DNA from: B1SED10-74M sp046483445
GTDB taxonomy: Bacteria; Bacillota; Dethiobacteria; DTU022
Length of the DNA: 64,000 nucleotides
Assembly (NCBI GenBank): GCA_046483445.1
Contig: JAWODD010000025.1
Location: forward strand, 21,724-85,723
Direction of reading: 5' to 3'
Shown: positions 51,520-60,147 of the stretch, piece by piece
Position numbering within the stretch: position 1 is the stretch's first letter
How the letters are laid out: the number at the start of each line of letters is the position of its first letter
The notes under the pieces: model-generated
Told to the model about the DNA's origin: nothing
Database searches by the model: none
The model's input: only the letters and a program-made list of their open reading frames with translations
Position numbers and translations under genes: made by a program

Positions 51520-51765
51520 TTGGCAGTACGTATTAGACTAAAAAGAATGGGTGCAAAAAAACAGCCCGCATACCGGATTGTGGTTGCGGATAACCGTTAC
51601 CCGCGGGATGGACGTTTTATTGAAGAAATTGGATATTACAACCCTGCAACCAAACCGACCACTTTTGAAGTCAATCAAGAAAAAGCCCAGCAGTGGCTTG
51701 CTAAAGGAGCCAGACCTTCTAATACGGTGAAAGCTCTTTTTGACAAAGCCGGTTTGAGCAAGTAG
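51520..51765 (+). CDS. rpsP: 30S ribosomal protein S16
   Basis: An 81-residue protein with the S16 pattern MAVRIRLKRMGAKKQPAYRIVVAD and IEEIGYYNP. The start is TTG at 51520, behind GGAGGTGA. It is followed by khpA and rimM in the usual order. Confidence 0.97.
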   Translation: MAVRIRLKRMGAKKQPAYRIVVADNRYPRDGRFIEEIGYYNPATKPTTFEVNQEKAQQWLAKGARPSNTVKALFDKAGLSK

Positions 51766-51788
51766 TTTAACAGGGAGGTTGGTTATAA

Positions 51789-52019
51789 ATGGATCAGCTA
51801 CTGGAACATATCGCAAAAGCATTAGTCGATGAGCCGGAACAAGTTAGCGTCAAGGCAGTTGAAAGCGATCGGCTAATTGTTCTTGAATTGAGAGTAGCCG
51901 ATGATGATATGGGTAAAGTTATCGGTAAGCAGGGCCGTATAGCCAAGGCGATTAGGACTGTAGTCAGTGCTGCGGCTGTAAAGGAAAACAAGCGGGTTGT
52001 TGTGGAAATTGTCCAGTGA
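51789..52019 (+). CDS. khpA: KH-domain RNA-binding protein KhpA
   Basis: A 76-residue protein with a single KH domain: the GKQG loop at 46-49 within VIGKQGRIAKAIRTVV. KhpA pairs with KhpB to regulate RNAs and cell division in several Firmicutes. It sits between rpsP and rimM and its end overlaps rimM's likely start. Confidence 0.93.
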   Translation: MDQLLEHIAKALVDEPEQVSVKAVESDRLIVLELRVADDDMGKVIGKQGRIAKAIRTVVSAAAVKENKRVVVEIVQ

Positions 52020-52533
52020 TCAGCAAATATTAATTGGCAAAATTTTGGCTCCGCACGGGATTGGCGGCCAGGTTAGAGTATATCCTTATTCAGACTTTCC
52101 GGAACGGGTAGCTTTTTTAAAAGAAGTGATCCTGGAAGCGGAACAGGGTCAAAAAACCCTGGTGGTAGAGAATGCTTCCCGCCATGGTCGTAACTGGTTG
52201 ATTAAATTTGAGGAAGTCAATACCAGGGATGAGGCTGAAAATTTAAGGGATACCCTGATTTTTATCCCCAGGGAAGAAAGAATGCCTTTACCGGAAGGTT
52301 ATTACTATCATGACCAGTTAATCGGTCTTGAGGTTTATACTGAGGAAGGCGTATACCTGGGAATACTTGGAAATGTGATCACAAACGGAGCTCATGATCA
52401 GTTACTTGTTAAATTAGCAAAACGTTCCGGCAAAGAAGTGATGATCCCCGCTGTTAAAGAATTTGTAAAAGAAATCGACTTGATAGCTGGCAAAGTTATT
52501 GTTAGTCTGCCGAAAGGACTTTTGGATTTGTAG
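52009..52533 (+). CDS. rimM: 16S rRNA processing protein RimM
   Basis: A protein of about 174 residues with the RimM N-domain (GKILAPHGIGGQVRVYPYSDFPER near 10-33) and a C-terminal PRC-barrel with YYHDQLIGLEV and LVKLA. It assists 30S assembly near S19. The start is uncertain: TTG at 52009 gives MSSDQQILIGK and overlaps khpA by 11 bases, with no strong ribosome binding site, while TTG at 51997 or 52000 is possible. Confidence 0.92.
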   Translation: MSSDQQILIGKILAPHGIGGQVRVYPYSDFPERVAFLKEVILEAEQGQKTLVVENASRHGRNWLIKFEEVNTRDEAENLRDTLIFIPREERMPLPEGYYYHDQLIGLEVYTEEGVYLGILGNVITNGAHDQLLVKLAKRSGKEVMIPAVKEFVKEIDLIAGKVIVSLPKGLLDL

Positions 52534-52545
52534 GAGAACCGCTCG

Positions 52546-53286
52546 ATGATGAAAATGGACCTGGTAACTATATTTCCGGGCATTCTGGAAGGCCCTTTTA
52601 GAGAAAGTATGATAAAAAGAGCAATTGATCAAGGTTTTGTCGAGATCAATCTTGTCGATTTGCGTTTCTACACTCATGACCAACATCGCCAGGTAGATGA
52701 TTATCCATACGGTGGCGGGCGCGGGATGGTCTTAAAGCCGGAACCGCTTTTTGAAGCTATTGAAGACTTAAAGGATAAAGCAAAAAACACTGAACCGTGG
52801 GTGATTCTATTGACACCCCAGGGTCAAGTTTTTAATCAAAAGATTGCTTGCCGGTTTGCTAAAAAAGAACATCTGATCCTGGTTTGCGGCCGCTACGAGG
52901 GTGTTGATGAAAGAGTGCGCGCTGAATTGATCGACCAGGAAATTTCTATCGGCGATTATGTTCTGACCGGCGGTGAGTTGCCGGCAGCGGTTTTGGTAGA
53001 TGCAGTGGTCCGCCTGCTGCCGGGGTTTTTGGATGAAGAGGCTTCGGCAAATGAATCTTTTACTGAACCAATGCTTGAACATCCACATTATACCAGGCCG
53101 GCTGCATACCGGGGGATGGAAGTGCCACCGGTGCTTTTGTCAGGTAACCATGCTGCCATAGAGCGGTGGCGAAGAGAACAGTCTGTTAAACGAACTTATC
53201 TTCGGCGTCCTGACTTGTTAAAGTATATTAACCTGCAGCCTGAAGATAAAGTGTACCTGGAGGATTTAAAAAAGGAAGATTTTTGA
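52546..53286 (+). CDS. trmD: tRNA (guanine-37-N1)-methyltransferase
   Basis: A 246-residue SPOUT enzyme: MDLVTIFPGIL start, PYGGGRGMVLKPEP near 63-76, and the knot region with CGRYEGVDERV and IGDYVLTGGELPA. It methylates G37 next to the anticodon to prevent frameshifting. Start at ATG 52546, with alternatives a few codons later; GGAGA is upstream. Confidence 0.97.
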   Translation: MMKMDLVTIFPGILEGPFRESMIKRAIDQGFVEINLVDLRFYTHDQHRQVDDYPYGGGRGMVLKPEPLFEAIEDLKDKAKNTEPWVILLTPQGQVFNQKIACRFAKKEHLILVCGRYEGVDERVRAELIDQEISIGDYVLTGGELPAAVLVDAVVRLLPGFLDEEASANESFTEPMLEHPHYTRPAAYRGMEVPPVLLSGNHAAIERWRREQSVKRTYLRRPDLLKYINLQPEDKVYLEDLKKEDF

Positions 53287-53336
53287 GCTAATATATATGC
53301 TATAATAAGCCAGTGAAAGTAAGGAGGTTTTTAGAA

Positions 53337-53678
53337 ATGGATTTGGTCAAAGAAGTTGAAAAGCGGAATATGAAAGAAAATGTACCCTATTTTACCCCGG
53401 GTGATACGGTAAGAGTCCACGTTAAAGTTATAGAAGGCAAACGTGAACGAACCCAGGCTTTTGAAGGAGTAGTGATCAGCCGCCGGGGCAGCAAAGCAAG
53501 AGAAACATTTACGGTTCGCAGAGTATCATTCGGTATCGGGATAGAAAGGATATTCCCTATTCATTCCCCGTCGATTGATAAAATAGAAGTGATCAAAAAA
53601 GGTAAAGCAAGTCGAGCCAAGCTTAACTATTTGCGCAAACGTAAAGGTAAGGCAGCAAGAATTAAGGAACGCCGCTAA
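53337..53678 (+). CDS. rplS: 50S ribosomal protein L19
   Basis: A 113-residue protein matching L19 (FTPGDTVRVHVKVIEGKRER, FEGVVISRRG, TFTVRRVSFGIGIERIFP). The ATG at 53337, 9 bases after AAGGAGG, gives MDLVKEVEKR; an upstream GTG at 53313 would place the ribosome binding site inside the gene. A TATAAT at 53301 lacks a good -35. Confidence 0.97.
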   Translation: MDLVKEVEKRNMKENVPYFTPGDTVRVHVKVIEGKRERTQAFEGVVISRRGSKARETFTVRRVSFGIGIERIFPIHSPSIDKIEVIKKGKASRAKLNYLRKRKGKAARIKERR

Positions 53679-53703
53679 ATAGAATAAATGGGGATGATCT
53701 CTT

Positions 53704-54237
53704 GTGAGCACCTGGAAAGATTTATGGGAATGGTCCCGGACTATCCTTATAGCGGTAATCCTGGCTTTGGTTATCCGGATGTTTCTGTTTGAAGTATTTG
53801 TGGTCGAAGGCAGATCGATGTACCCGACCCTCACAGAGACAGAAAGATTAATGGTTAATAAAGCCGCCTATCATTTTGGTGAGCCGGAGGTAGGCGATGT
53901 GATTGTATTTGAGTATAAACCCGGGCGGGATTTTATTAAAAGAATCATCGGGGTTGAAGGTGATCGAGTGGAAATAAAAAACGGCCGGGTTTATCTCAAC
54001 GGCAGCGCTTTAAAAGAGCCATACCTTCCTGGTGATACTGAAATGTATAATTATGGGCCGGAAGAAGTACCGCCAGGGTATCTTTTCGTTTTGGGCGATT
54101 ATCGTCAAAATAGTATGGATTCCAGAGATCCCCGGGTTGGCTTTGTTTCTGAAGAATACCTCAAAGGACGGGCTATTTTTATATTTTGGCCTCCATGGGA
54201 AGCGAGAATAATTGACTCAGAGGCGGATAGACCTTGA
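53704..54237 (+). CDS. lepB: type I signal peptidase
   Basis: A 177-residue membrane-anchored peptidase: N-terminal helix (about 10-30), catalytic Ser38 in GRSMYPTL and Lys79 in DFIKRIIGV, then box E GDYRQNSMDSRDPRVG. It cleaves signal peptides outside the membrane. The start is GTG at 53704. The end overlaps rbgA by 4 bases. Confidence 0.94.
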   Translation: MSTWKDLWEWSRTILIAVILALVIRMFLFEVFVVEGRSMYPTLTETERLMVNKAAYHFGEPEVGDVIVFEYKPGRDFIKRIIGVEGDRVEIKNGRVYLNGSALKEPYLPGDTEMYNYGPEEVPPGYLFVLGDYRQNSMDSRDPRVGFVSEEYLKGRAIFIFWPPWEARIIDSEADRP

Positions 54238-55079
54238 CTAAAGGACAATGGTTTCCGGGAAAAATGTCCAAAGCTTTAAACCAGCTCCGTGAGGATTTAA
54301 AAGCAGTCGATCTGGCCATTGAGCTGATTGACGCCCGGATACCATTCAGCAGCCGCAATCCAAAATTAAGCAATCTGCTTGAAAACAAGAAACATATTGT
54401 TTTGCTTCACAAAGCAGACAGCGCTGAAAAAGAAGCTACCGAACGCTGGCTTGCTTACTATCAAAATTTTGCCGATAAAGCCATGCCATTTAGTGTTAAG
54501 AATACGCGCTATCTCAAACAGCTTATGGGTTACCTTAAAGAACAGGAAAACTCCTTAAAGCCTAAAAAAATCAAACGCCCCCTGCGGATGATTTTTGTTG
54601 GGATTCCCAATGTTGGCAAATCCACTTTAATAAATTTATTTGTGCATAAAGCTGTGACTAAAACTGGCAATCAACCGGGAATAACCAGAGGCAGGCAGTG
54701 GATTAGAATTATGCCGGGGATGGAGCTTCTTGATACTCCGGGAATCCTACAACCTCGGATAGAAAAGAACACGATCAATCCTCTTTCTGCGGTGGGAGCG
54801 CTTCCCGCCGGCAAAACTGATCAACAGGAAAGTGCTACCTGGTTAATTAACTGTTATTTAAAAGAGGGAAAAGGTCATTATATTGAAGAACGTTACCGGG
54901 TGGAATTAAGCAAACCCGAACAAATTCTAGAACAAATAGGTCTTTCGCAAGGATGTCTGCAATCAGCCGGTAAAGTTAATCGGGAGAGAACTGCCGCCCT
55001 TATCTTGCGCGATTATCAAAATGGAGCCCTGGGCCGGGTTACCCTTGAAAAACCGGAGGATTTTAAAAATGTCTTTTGA
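54234..55079 (+). CDS. rbgA: ribosome biogenesis GTPase RbgA/YlqF
   Basis: A 281-residue circularly permuted GTPase: G4-like LHKAD at 58-62 comes before G1 GIPNVGKST at 123-131 and G3 DTPG at 167-170. The N-terminus QWFPGKMSKALNQL is typical. It promotes late 50S assembly. TTG at 54234 overlaps the lepB stop, implying coupling. Confidence 0.94.
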   Translation: MTKGQWFPGKMSKALNQLREDLKAVDLAIELIDARIPFSSRNPKLSNLLENKKHIVLLHKADSAEKEATERWLAYYQNFADKAMPFSVKNTRYLKQLMGYLKEQENSLKPKKIKRPLRMIFVGIPNVGKSTLINLFVHKAVTKTGNQPGITRGRQWIRIMPGMELLDTPGILQPRIEKNTINPLSAVGALPAGKTDQQESATWLINCYLKEGKGHYIEERYRVELSKPEQILEQIGLSQGCLQSAGKVNRERTAALILRDYQNGALGRVTLEKPEDFKNVF

Positions 55080-55839
55080 GGATATGAGTATTGCAGAACT
55101 GTCAGCATATCTGGCCAATCAAGGCGCTTTGACGGCCGAAGAAGAAATGAGACTTGCAAAAGACGAACGCAGGGGCGTTGCTGAATTATTAAAGCGCTAT
55201 CAAAAGAAAAAAGCAAGCAAACTTGCGGAGGAAACACGCCTGCAAAAGCTTTTAGTTGAAGAAAGGCATTTGACCAGGCAGGGCTTTAGAATAATTGCCG
55301 GAGTTGATGAAGCCGGGCGGGGCCCTTTGGCCGGGCCGGTGGTTGCCGCAGCGGTGGTTCTTAACCAGGAAGCTTTAATCCATAAACTGAATGATTCAAA
55401 AAAGCTTTCTCCGGAAATGCGCGAAGAGCTTGTTGATCAGGTCATTTTTAACTCCCATTGTTACGGGGTGGGGATTGCCTCTAACCATGAAATCGATCAG
55501 TATAATATCCATAATGCTTCCATGCTGGCTATGAACCGGGCTTTAGAAAAACTCTCACCGGTTCCGGATTTTGTGCTTGTTGACGGTTATCCCATAAAAC
55601 AAAGCCTTTTCAAACAAAAAGCGATCAAACAGGGCGACTCATTATCACTTTCGATTGCCGCTGCTTCGGTGCTGGCCAAAGTTACCAGGGACCGGCTGAT
55701 GCTAGAAATGGACAAAAAATATCCGCAGTACGGGTTTAAGAAAAATATGGGTTACGGTACGGAAGAACACCGGCAAGCTTTAAACCATCACGGGCCTTGC
55801 CCCTTACACAGGCGTTCTTTTAGACTGAATTACGGTTAA
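55069..55839 (+). CDS. rnhB: ribonuclease HII
   Basis: A 256-residue RNase HII: an N-terminal helical region (1-70), then GVDEAGRGPLAGPVVAAAVVL with Asp80-Glu81 and a later active-site Asp172 (VDGYPI), and LAKVTRDRLM. It removes RNA from RNA-DNA hybrids and misincorporated ribonucleotides. The ATG at 55069 follows GGAGG and overlaps rbgA by 11 bases. Confidence 0.94.
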   Translation: MSFEDMSIAELSAYLANQGALTAEEEMRLAKDERRGVAELLKRYQKKKASKLAEETRLQKLLVEERHLTRQGFRIIAGVDEAGRGPLAGPVVAAAVVLNQEALIHKLNDSKKLSPEMREELVDQVIFNSHCYGVGIASNHEIDQYNIHNASMLAMNRALEKLSPVPDFVLVDGYPIKQSLFKQKAIKQGDSLSLSIAAASVLAKVTRDRLMLEMDKKYPQYGFKKNMGYGTEEHRQALNHHGPCPLHRRSFRLNYG

Positions 55840-55941
55840 ACCCTGAGAGTATTTTTAAGCCAATTATTTTTAAAAACAAAATTAGGGCCATCAAAAACAT
55901 AAAACACCAGGGCTATTATTAGTGTATCCAGGAGATAACAA

Positions 55942-56313
55942 ATGAGTGAAAAGCGCCAGAAAGTTGGACTTGCCGGTGAAGATGCGGCCAGGGACTACCT
56001 TTTAAATAAAGGATATGAAATATTAGCTACAAATTACCGCTGTCCGCTGGGAGAAATTGATATCATTGCCCGTGATAATCGAACGATTGTAATAGTTGAA
56101 GTGCGCACAAAGACGGGGTATTCATTCGGTGGACCGGAAGAGTCTATTACAGCTGCCAAGGCAAAAAAGTTAAACCGTTTAGCCATGTATTACCTGCGCA
56201 CGATATCTTGCCGGGATATTCCCTGCCGTATCGATTTGGTGGCGGTTATGCTTAATAGAAATAATTTTTTACCGCAAAAAATAAATCATATCCAGGGGAT
56301 ATTGGCCGGGTAG
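55942..56313 (+). CDS. YraN/UPF0102 family putative endonuclease
   Basis: A 123-residue protein with the restriction-endonuclease-like core: GEDAARDYLLNKGYEIL (12-28), GEIDIIA at 37-43 and VEVRTKTG at 52-59. These provide the Asp and Glu-x-Lys nuclease triad. Function in the cell is unsettled. It follows rnhB by about 100 bases and has CAGGAGA upstream; this neighbourhood (rnhB-yraN) is common in Firmicutes. Confidence 0.83.
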   Translation: MSEKRQKVGLAGEDAARDYLLNKGYEILATNYRCPLGEIDIIARDNRTIVIVEVRTKTGYSFGGPEESITAAKAKKLNRLAMYYLRTISCRDIPCRIDLVAVMLNRNNFLPQKINHIQGILAG

Positions 56314-56377
56314 AATATTTCTTTTTACTTATATAACTGCTTTGTATAAAAAGAGAGATAGGTGGGTTGTGGTAAAC

Positions 56378-56848
56378 ATGTTTTATCTAGCGGTAGTTGG
56401 CGGCTCCTCTTGCACGGATAAAGAAAGGGAGCTGGCTCGAAAAACAGGAAAAGAAATTGCCATCCGGGGCGCTGTTTTATTGTGCGGTGGCGGCTCAGGA
56501 GTGATGGAAGCGGTTTCAGCCGGCGCTTCTGAAGAAGGCGGTTTGGTAATCGGAATCCTGCCTGGCGGCAATCGCTATGAAGGCAACAATTATCTCACCG
56601 CAGCCGTGGCCACCGGCATGGGTGAAGCTCGCAACGCTATTATTACCCGCACTGCGGATGCTGTAATAGCCATTGGCGGCGAATACGGCACTTTGTCTGA
56701 AATCGCCCTGGCTCTTAAAATGGGCAAGCCGGTAATTGGTCTTAAAAGTTGGTCATTAAGTCCGCCACACGAAGTCAAAGATGGCATTATTGAAACGACC
56801 GGGGCGGAAGAAGCGGTAAAAAAAGCCTTTAGTTTAATCCAGTATTAA
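56378..56848 (+). CDS. LOG/TIGR00725 family Rossmann-fold protein
   Basis: A 156-residue protein with the lysine-decarboxylase-like LOG pattern: VVGGSSCTD at the N-terminus, GGGSGVMEAVSAGA at 37-50 and GEYGTLSEIA at 101-110. Relatives act as nucleotide 5'-monophosphate nucleosidases; the substrate of this group is not established. ATG at 56378 is chosen, with GTG at 56369 an alternative. It ends just before a palindromic repeat and the trp leader. Confidence 0.75.
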   Translation: MFYLAVVGGSSCTDKERELARKTGKEIAIRGAVLLCGGGSGVMEAVSAGASEEGGLVIGILPGGNRYEGNNYLTAAVATGMGEARNAIITRTADAVIAIGGEYGTLSEIALALKMGKPVIGLKSWSLSPPHEVKDGIIETTGAEEAVKKAFSLIQY

Positions 56849-56861
56849 TTGTTGGCCGCGC

Positions 56862-56952
56862 AAGGAGGGGCCAGGTCTTTAAATATAGTATTTTACTGGG
56901 CCCCTGTCGCAAAATGCCCCTTTGTATAATGTTTTAAGACCTGACCCCTTGT
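56862..56952. repeat. REP-like inverted repeat
   Basis: GGGGCCAGGTCTTTAAA (56867-56883) and TTTTAAGACCTGACCCC (56932-56948) form an imperfect inverted repeat about 48 bases apart. The GGGGTCAGGTCTTAA core is a type of repeat frequent in Firmicute genomes, often linked to REP-associated transposases. No transposase is in the window. It lies directly before the trp leader and could hold a terminator. Confidence 0.55.
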
Positions 56953-57058
56953 GCCTGGTGTTTTTTTACTCGTTTCTTCTGTTTATTTATTTCTGCCTCC
57001 TGGGCCCTGCAAAGGTAACATTATTAAATACTACCCACAAAAAATTCTTAAGCAAAAC

Positions 57059-57087
57059 TTGACATGTTATCATTACTGTGATATAAA
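57059..57087 (+). promoter_or_regulatory. sigma-A promoter of the trp operon
   Basis: TTGACA and TATAAA with a 17-base spacer, followed a few bases later by the T-box leader. Confidence 0.85.
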
Positions 57088-57093
57088 TCGGTT

Positions 57094-57428
57094 TAATAAA
57101 ATATGGATAAATGCTTTGAACAGGAAGAGTAGGTTCGCCAAAGGTGTTACAGAGAGCCTGTGGCAGTGGAAAACAGGCACATACTGGTATTCTGAATGGA
57201 CCTGGGAGCAGCGGACTGAAAGCGCTAAGCAGGCAAGTAGGCTCCGACGGAAACCTCTACCGTAACAAAGAGGAGGATATCGGCTTGATAAAAATGATTC
57301 AGCCCGTATCTGATCGAGTGAGATTCCATAAAAGGTTTGGCTTAAGCTACCAACCTGAGTGGGGTCTGAAACCGGGTGGCACCGCGGAAATTACCTTTCG
57401 TCCCAGATGATGAAAGGTTTTTTATTTT
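57094..57428 (+). promoter_or_regulatory. T-box riboswitch, tRNA-Trp responsive, with terminator
   Basis: Stem I carries the GAACAGGAAGAGTAGG left arm, AGAGAGCCTGTGGCAGTGG distal part and GAATGGACC with specifier TGG (Trp) at 57197-57199. The T-box AACCGGGTGGCACCGCGG ends at 57387. A terminator follows: ACCTTTC (57393-57399) with GAAAGGT (57412-57418) and a T-run. Uncharged tRNA-Trp should favour antitermination and trpE-A expression. Confidence 0.9.
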
Positions 57429-57566
57429 CCTTTTTTCCGGTTTAAATTCAGGCCAGCTTAAGGCACGCGTAGCTTTAGCGCAAATACCTTTACTGGAATT
57501 TAACCAAGGTGGTACCGCGGAAGTAAACCTCTCGTCCTTATTGCAGGCGAGAGGTTTATTTTATTT
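57429..57566 (+). promoter_or_regulatory. second T-box antiterminator/terminator unit (no full Stem I)
   Basis: After the first terminator another T-box sequence, AACCAAGGTGGTACCGCGG (57502-57520), is followed by a perfect terminator stem: TAAACCTCTCG (57524-57534) with CGAGAGGTTTA (57548-57558) and TTTTATTTT. Only about 70 bases precede it, too few for a full Stem I, so this is a partial repeat rather than a complete second riboswitch. It ends just before trpE's ribosome binding site. Confidence 0.8.
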
Positions 57567-57584
57567 TGAAAGGAGAAATGAAAA

Positions 57585-59084
57585 ATGTCTAAAGTAAAAA
57601 CTTGCTACCCCTCAAAGGAAGAATTTGTAGAGTTTGCAAGTGAAAGCAACTTAATCCCGGTTTGCCGGGAGATTGTTGCCGACCTGGAAACGCCGGTTTC
57701 AGTTTATAACAAGGTTTACCAGGATGGATGCTCCTGTTTACTTGAAAGCGTCGAAGGAAGCGCCAAGCTTTCCCGCTATTCATTTCTAGCCGGGGATCCT
57801 TTCCTGCAGTTGAAAGCTTTCGGGAAACATGTGGTGGTATCAGGCGAGAATCAAAGCGAAAAAAGAAAGGGAGACGTCTTAAATATCTTGCGGGAAGTTT
57901 TAGCGGAATATAAAGTGGCGCAAGTCCCCGGGTTGCCCCGTTTTTTTGGAGGCGCCGTAGGATATATCGGTTATGACAGCCTAAGATCCGCTGAAACTGT
58001 TTCAAGTGATCTGGAGGATGAACTGGGAATCCCCGATACTTACCTGGTCTTCCCTGAGAGTGTAATAGTATTTGACCACTATACCTCAAAGCTAAAAATA
58101 ATTGTCAATGTTTTGGTATCTGGAGATCCGGAAGCTGCTTACCGGAAGGCGGAAAATAAGCTGGATTATTTAACAAAGACGATTCGCTGTAACAATGGTT
58201 ATGCTTATGGTGATCCGGCAGATATAAGTAGTGATTTGGATGCCGGATTTAGTTTAACCAGTAATACTTCACGGGATCAATTTATGGCCAATGTTGAAAA
58301 AGTCAAAGAGTATATCGATGCCGGTGATATACTCCAGGCGGTTATATCGCAAAGATTTGAAACTGCCATAAACAGCAAACCGTTTGAAGTTTACCGGGCC
58401 CTGCGTTCATTAAATCCTTCCCCCTATATGTATTACCTAAACTTTGATCAAGTTCAGGTAGCGGGTGCTTCCCCGGAAATGCTGGTCAGGCTTGAAAACG
58501 GGGTCGTTGAAACCAGGCCTATAGCCGGGACCAGGCCCAGGGGAGAAAACCGGGAAGCAGACGTTGCCCTGGAAAAAGAACTTTTTCTGGATGATAAAGA
58601 AAGATCTGAACATGAAATGCTGGTGGATTTAGGCTGTGCTGATCTGGACCGGGTTTCGTTGGAAGGCAGTGTGGAAGTGCCAAACCATATGATCTGTGAA
58701 AAGTATTCCCATGTTATGCACCTGGTTTCTGAAGTCAGGGGCAAATTAAAAGAAAATCGGGATGCCATCGATGCTTTGGTGGCCTGTTTCCCGGCGGGAA
58801 CAGTTTCCGGTGCGCCGAGAGAAAAAGCGATGGAGATCATCGATCAACTTGAAGTGGCAAAAAGAGGTCCTTACGCTGGTGCGGTTGGCTATTTTTCTTT
58901 TACTGGAAACATGGATACCTGCATAACAATCAGAACCATCGTTTTTGCAAACGGGAAAGCTTATGCCCAGGCCGGGGCAGGAATTGTTGCCGATTCTAAG
59001 CCGGAAAAGGAATATGAAGAGACAATCAACAAGGCTGAAGCGCTGGTTAAAGCGCTTCAACTTGCCGGGGAGGGTGTCGATTAA
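57585..59084 (+). CDS. trpE: anthranilate synthase component I
   Basis: A 499-residue chorismate-binding enzyme with the LLES motif (52-55) that makes up the tryptophan feedback site and the C-terminal catalytic region (FPAGTVSGAPREKAMEIID, AGAGIVADS). It converts chorismate to anthranilate using ammonia from a glutamine amidotransferase subunit. No TrpG domain is fused and no trpG follows. The ATG follows AAAGGAGA. It is the first gene of the T-box-controlled operon. Confidence 0.96.
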   Translation: MSKVKTCYPSKEEFVEFASESNLIPVCREIVADLETPVSVYNKVYQDGCSCLLESVEGSAKLSRYSFLAGDPFLQLKAFGKHVVVSGENQSEKRKGDVLNILREVLAEYKVAQVPGLPRFFGGAVGYIGYDSLRSAETVSSDLEDELGIPDTYLVFPESVIVFDHYTSKLKIIVNVLVSGDPEAAYRKAENKLDYLTKTIRCNNGYAYGDPADISSDLDAGFSLTSNTSRDQFMANVEKVKEYIDAGDILQAVISQRFETAINSKPFEVYRALRSLNPSPYMYYLNFDQVQVAGASPEMLVRLENGVVETRPIAGTRPRGENREADVALEKELFLDDKERSEHEMLVDLGCADLDRVSLEGSVEVPNHMICEKYSHVMHLVSEVRGKLKENRDAIDALVACFPAGTVSGAPREKAMEIIDQLEVAKRGPYAGAVGYFSFTGNMDTCITIRTIVFANGKAYAQAGAGIVADSKPEKEYEETINKAEALVKALQLAGEGVD

Positions 59085-60142
59085 TGACTTTTACAGAAGC
59101 AATCGCTTATGTAGTGGAAAAAGGGGAACTTTCGGAAGAGGAAGCCTACCAGGCCATGTCTGCGATTATGGACGGTCAAATTACTGATGCGCAAATTGCC
59201 TGCTTTGTCACGGCATTGAGGATGAAAAACGAAACGATAAATGAGATTACCGGCTTTGCCAGGGCTATAAGGGAAAAGGCTTTAAAAATTAACCCGCCCC
59301 ATGACTTTCTTGTCGACACCTGTGGCACAGGCGGCGACATGCGCTATACTTTTAACATTTCGACCACCGCAGCTTTTGTAGTAGCTGCCTGCGGCTTGCC
59401 GGTGGCAAAGCACGGTAATCGCTCTGTATCAAGCAAATGTGGCAGTGCTGATGTGCTGGAAGCCTTAGGGGTTAATCTAGATCTTTCCCCGGTAGAGGTG
59501 AGCAGGGCAATTAAGGAGACGGGGATTGGTTTTCTTTTTGCCCCGGCTTTTCATGCTGCAATGAAACATGCCGGAAAAGCCAGGAAAGAAGTCGGCATTC
59601 GCACAGTATTTAACTTGCTGGGACCTTTGACAAATCCGGGAGCTGCCAACATCCAGCTGGTGGGGGTATTTGCCCCTGCACTGACGGAGGTGCTTGGAAA
59701 GGTTTTATATAAACTGGGCCTTGATTCGGCCCTGGTTGTGCACGGGGCTGGCGGCCTGGATGAAGTTTCCACCCTGGGGCCGACCCGGATAACCGAGGTC
59801 AAAAATAGCCTGATCCGCACTTACGAAATTTCACCCGGGATGTTCGGCATCCCCGAAGCAACAGCCAGCCAGCTGCGCGGGGGAAGCGCTGAAGACAATG
59901 CCAAAATTACTTTGCGAGTCCTTGAAGGCAGGCAGGGCCCGGAGCAGGATGTTGTGGTTATTAACGCCGCCGCAGCATTGTATGCAGCCGGTAAAGTTAG
60001 CCGCTACAAAGAAGGAGTGGAAATGGCCCGGGAAGCAATTCTTTCTGGAGCAGCCCTGCAAAAATTAAAACTTATGCAGCAGTATTCTTCTTTAGCCTGC
60101 AAAAAGGAGGCCGGGGCGGAAAATATTTCTTCAACCGCCTAA
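59084..60142 (+). CDS. trpD: anthranilate phosphoribosyltransferase
   Basis: A 352-residue TrpD: GTGGD at 81-85 (PRPP binding), KHGNRSVSSKCGSADVLE at about 109-126 and HGAGGLDEVS. Its start shares a base with the trpE stop (TAATG), so the two are coupled. No amidotransferase domain precedes it; the length is that of TrpD alone. Confidence 0.96.
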   Translation: MTFTEAIAYVVEKGELSEEEAYQAMSAIMDGQITDAQIACFVTALRMKNETINEITGFARAIREKALKINPPHDFLVDTCGTGGDMRYTFNISTTAAFVVAACGLPVAKHGNRSVSSKCGSADVLEALGVNLDLSPVEVSRAIKETGIGFLFAPAFHAAMKHAGKARKEVGIRTVFNLLGPLTNPGAANIQLVGVFAPALTEVLGKVLYKLGLDSALVVHGAGGLDEVSTLGPTRITEVKNSLIRTYEISPGMFGIPEATASQLRGGSAEDNAKITLRVLEGRQGPEQDVVVINAAAALYAAGKVSRYKEGVEMAREAILSGAALQKLKLMQQYSSLACKKEAGAENISSTA

Positions 60143-60147
60143 AAACC

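Noticed and set aside
53301..53306. TATAAT before rplS as a promoter
   Set aside because: No acceptable -35 at 16-18 bases; the nearest (TTTTGA) is 14 bases away.
56951..57597. Three overlapping frames at 56951-57265, 57144-57410 and 57376-57597
   Set aside because: They fall in the trp promoter, T-box leader and terminators; structured RNA explains the region.
57589..58089. 166-codon minus-strand frame
   Set aside because: Antisense to trpE in codon-complementary frame; no ribosome binding site or family.
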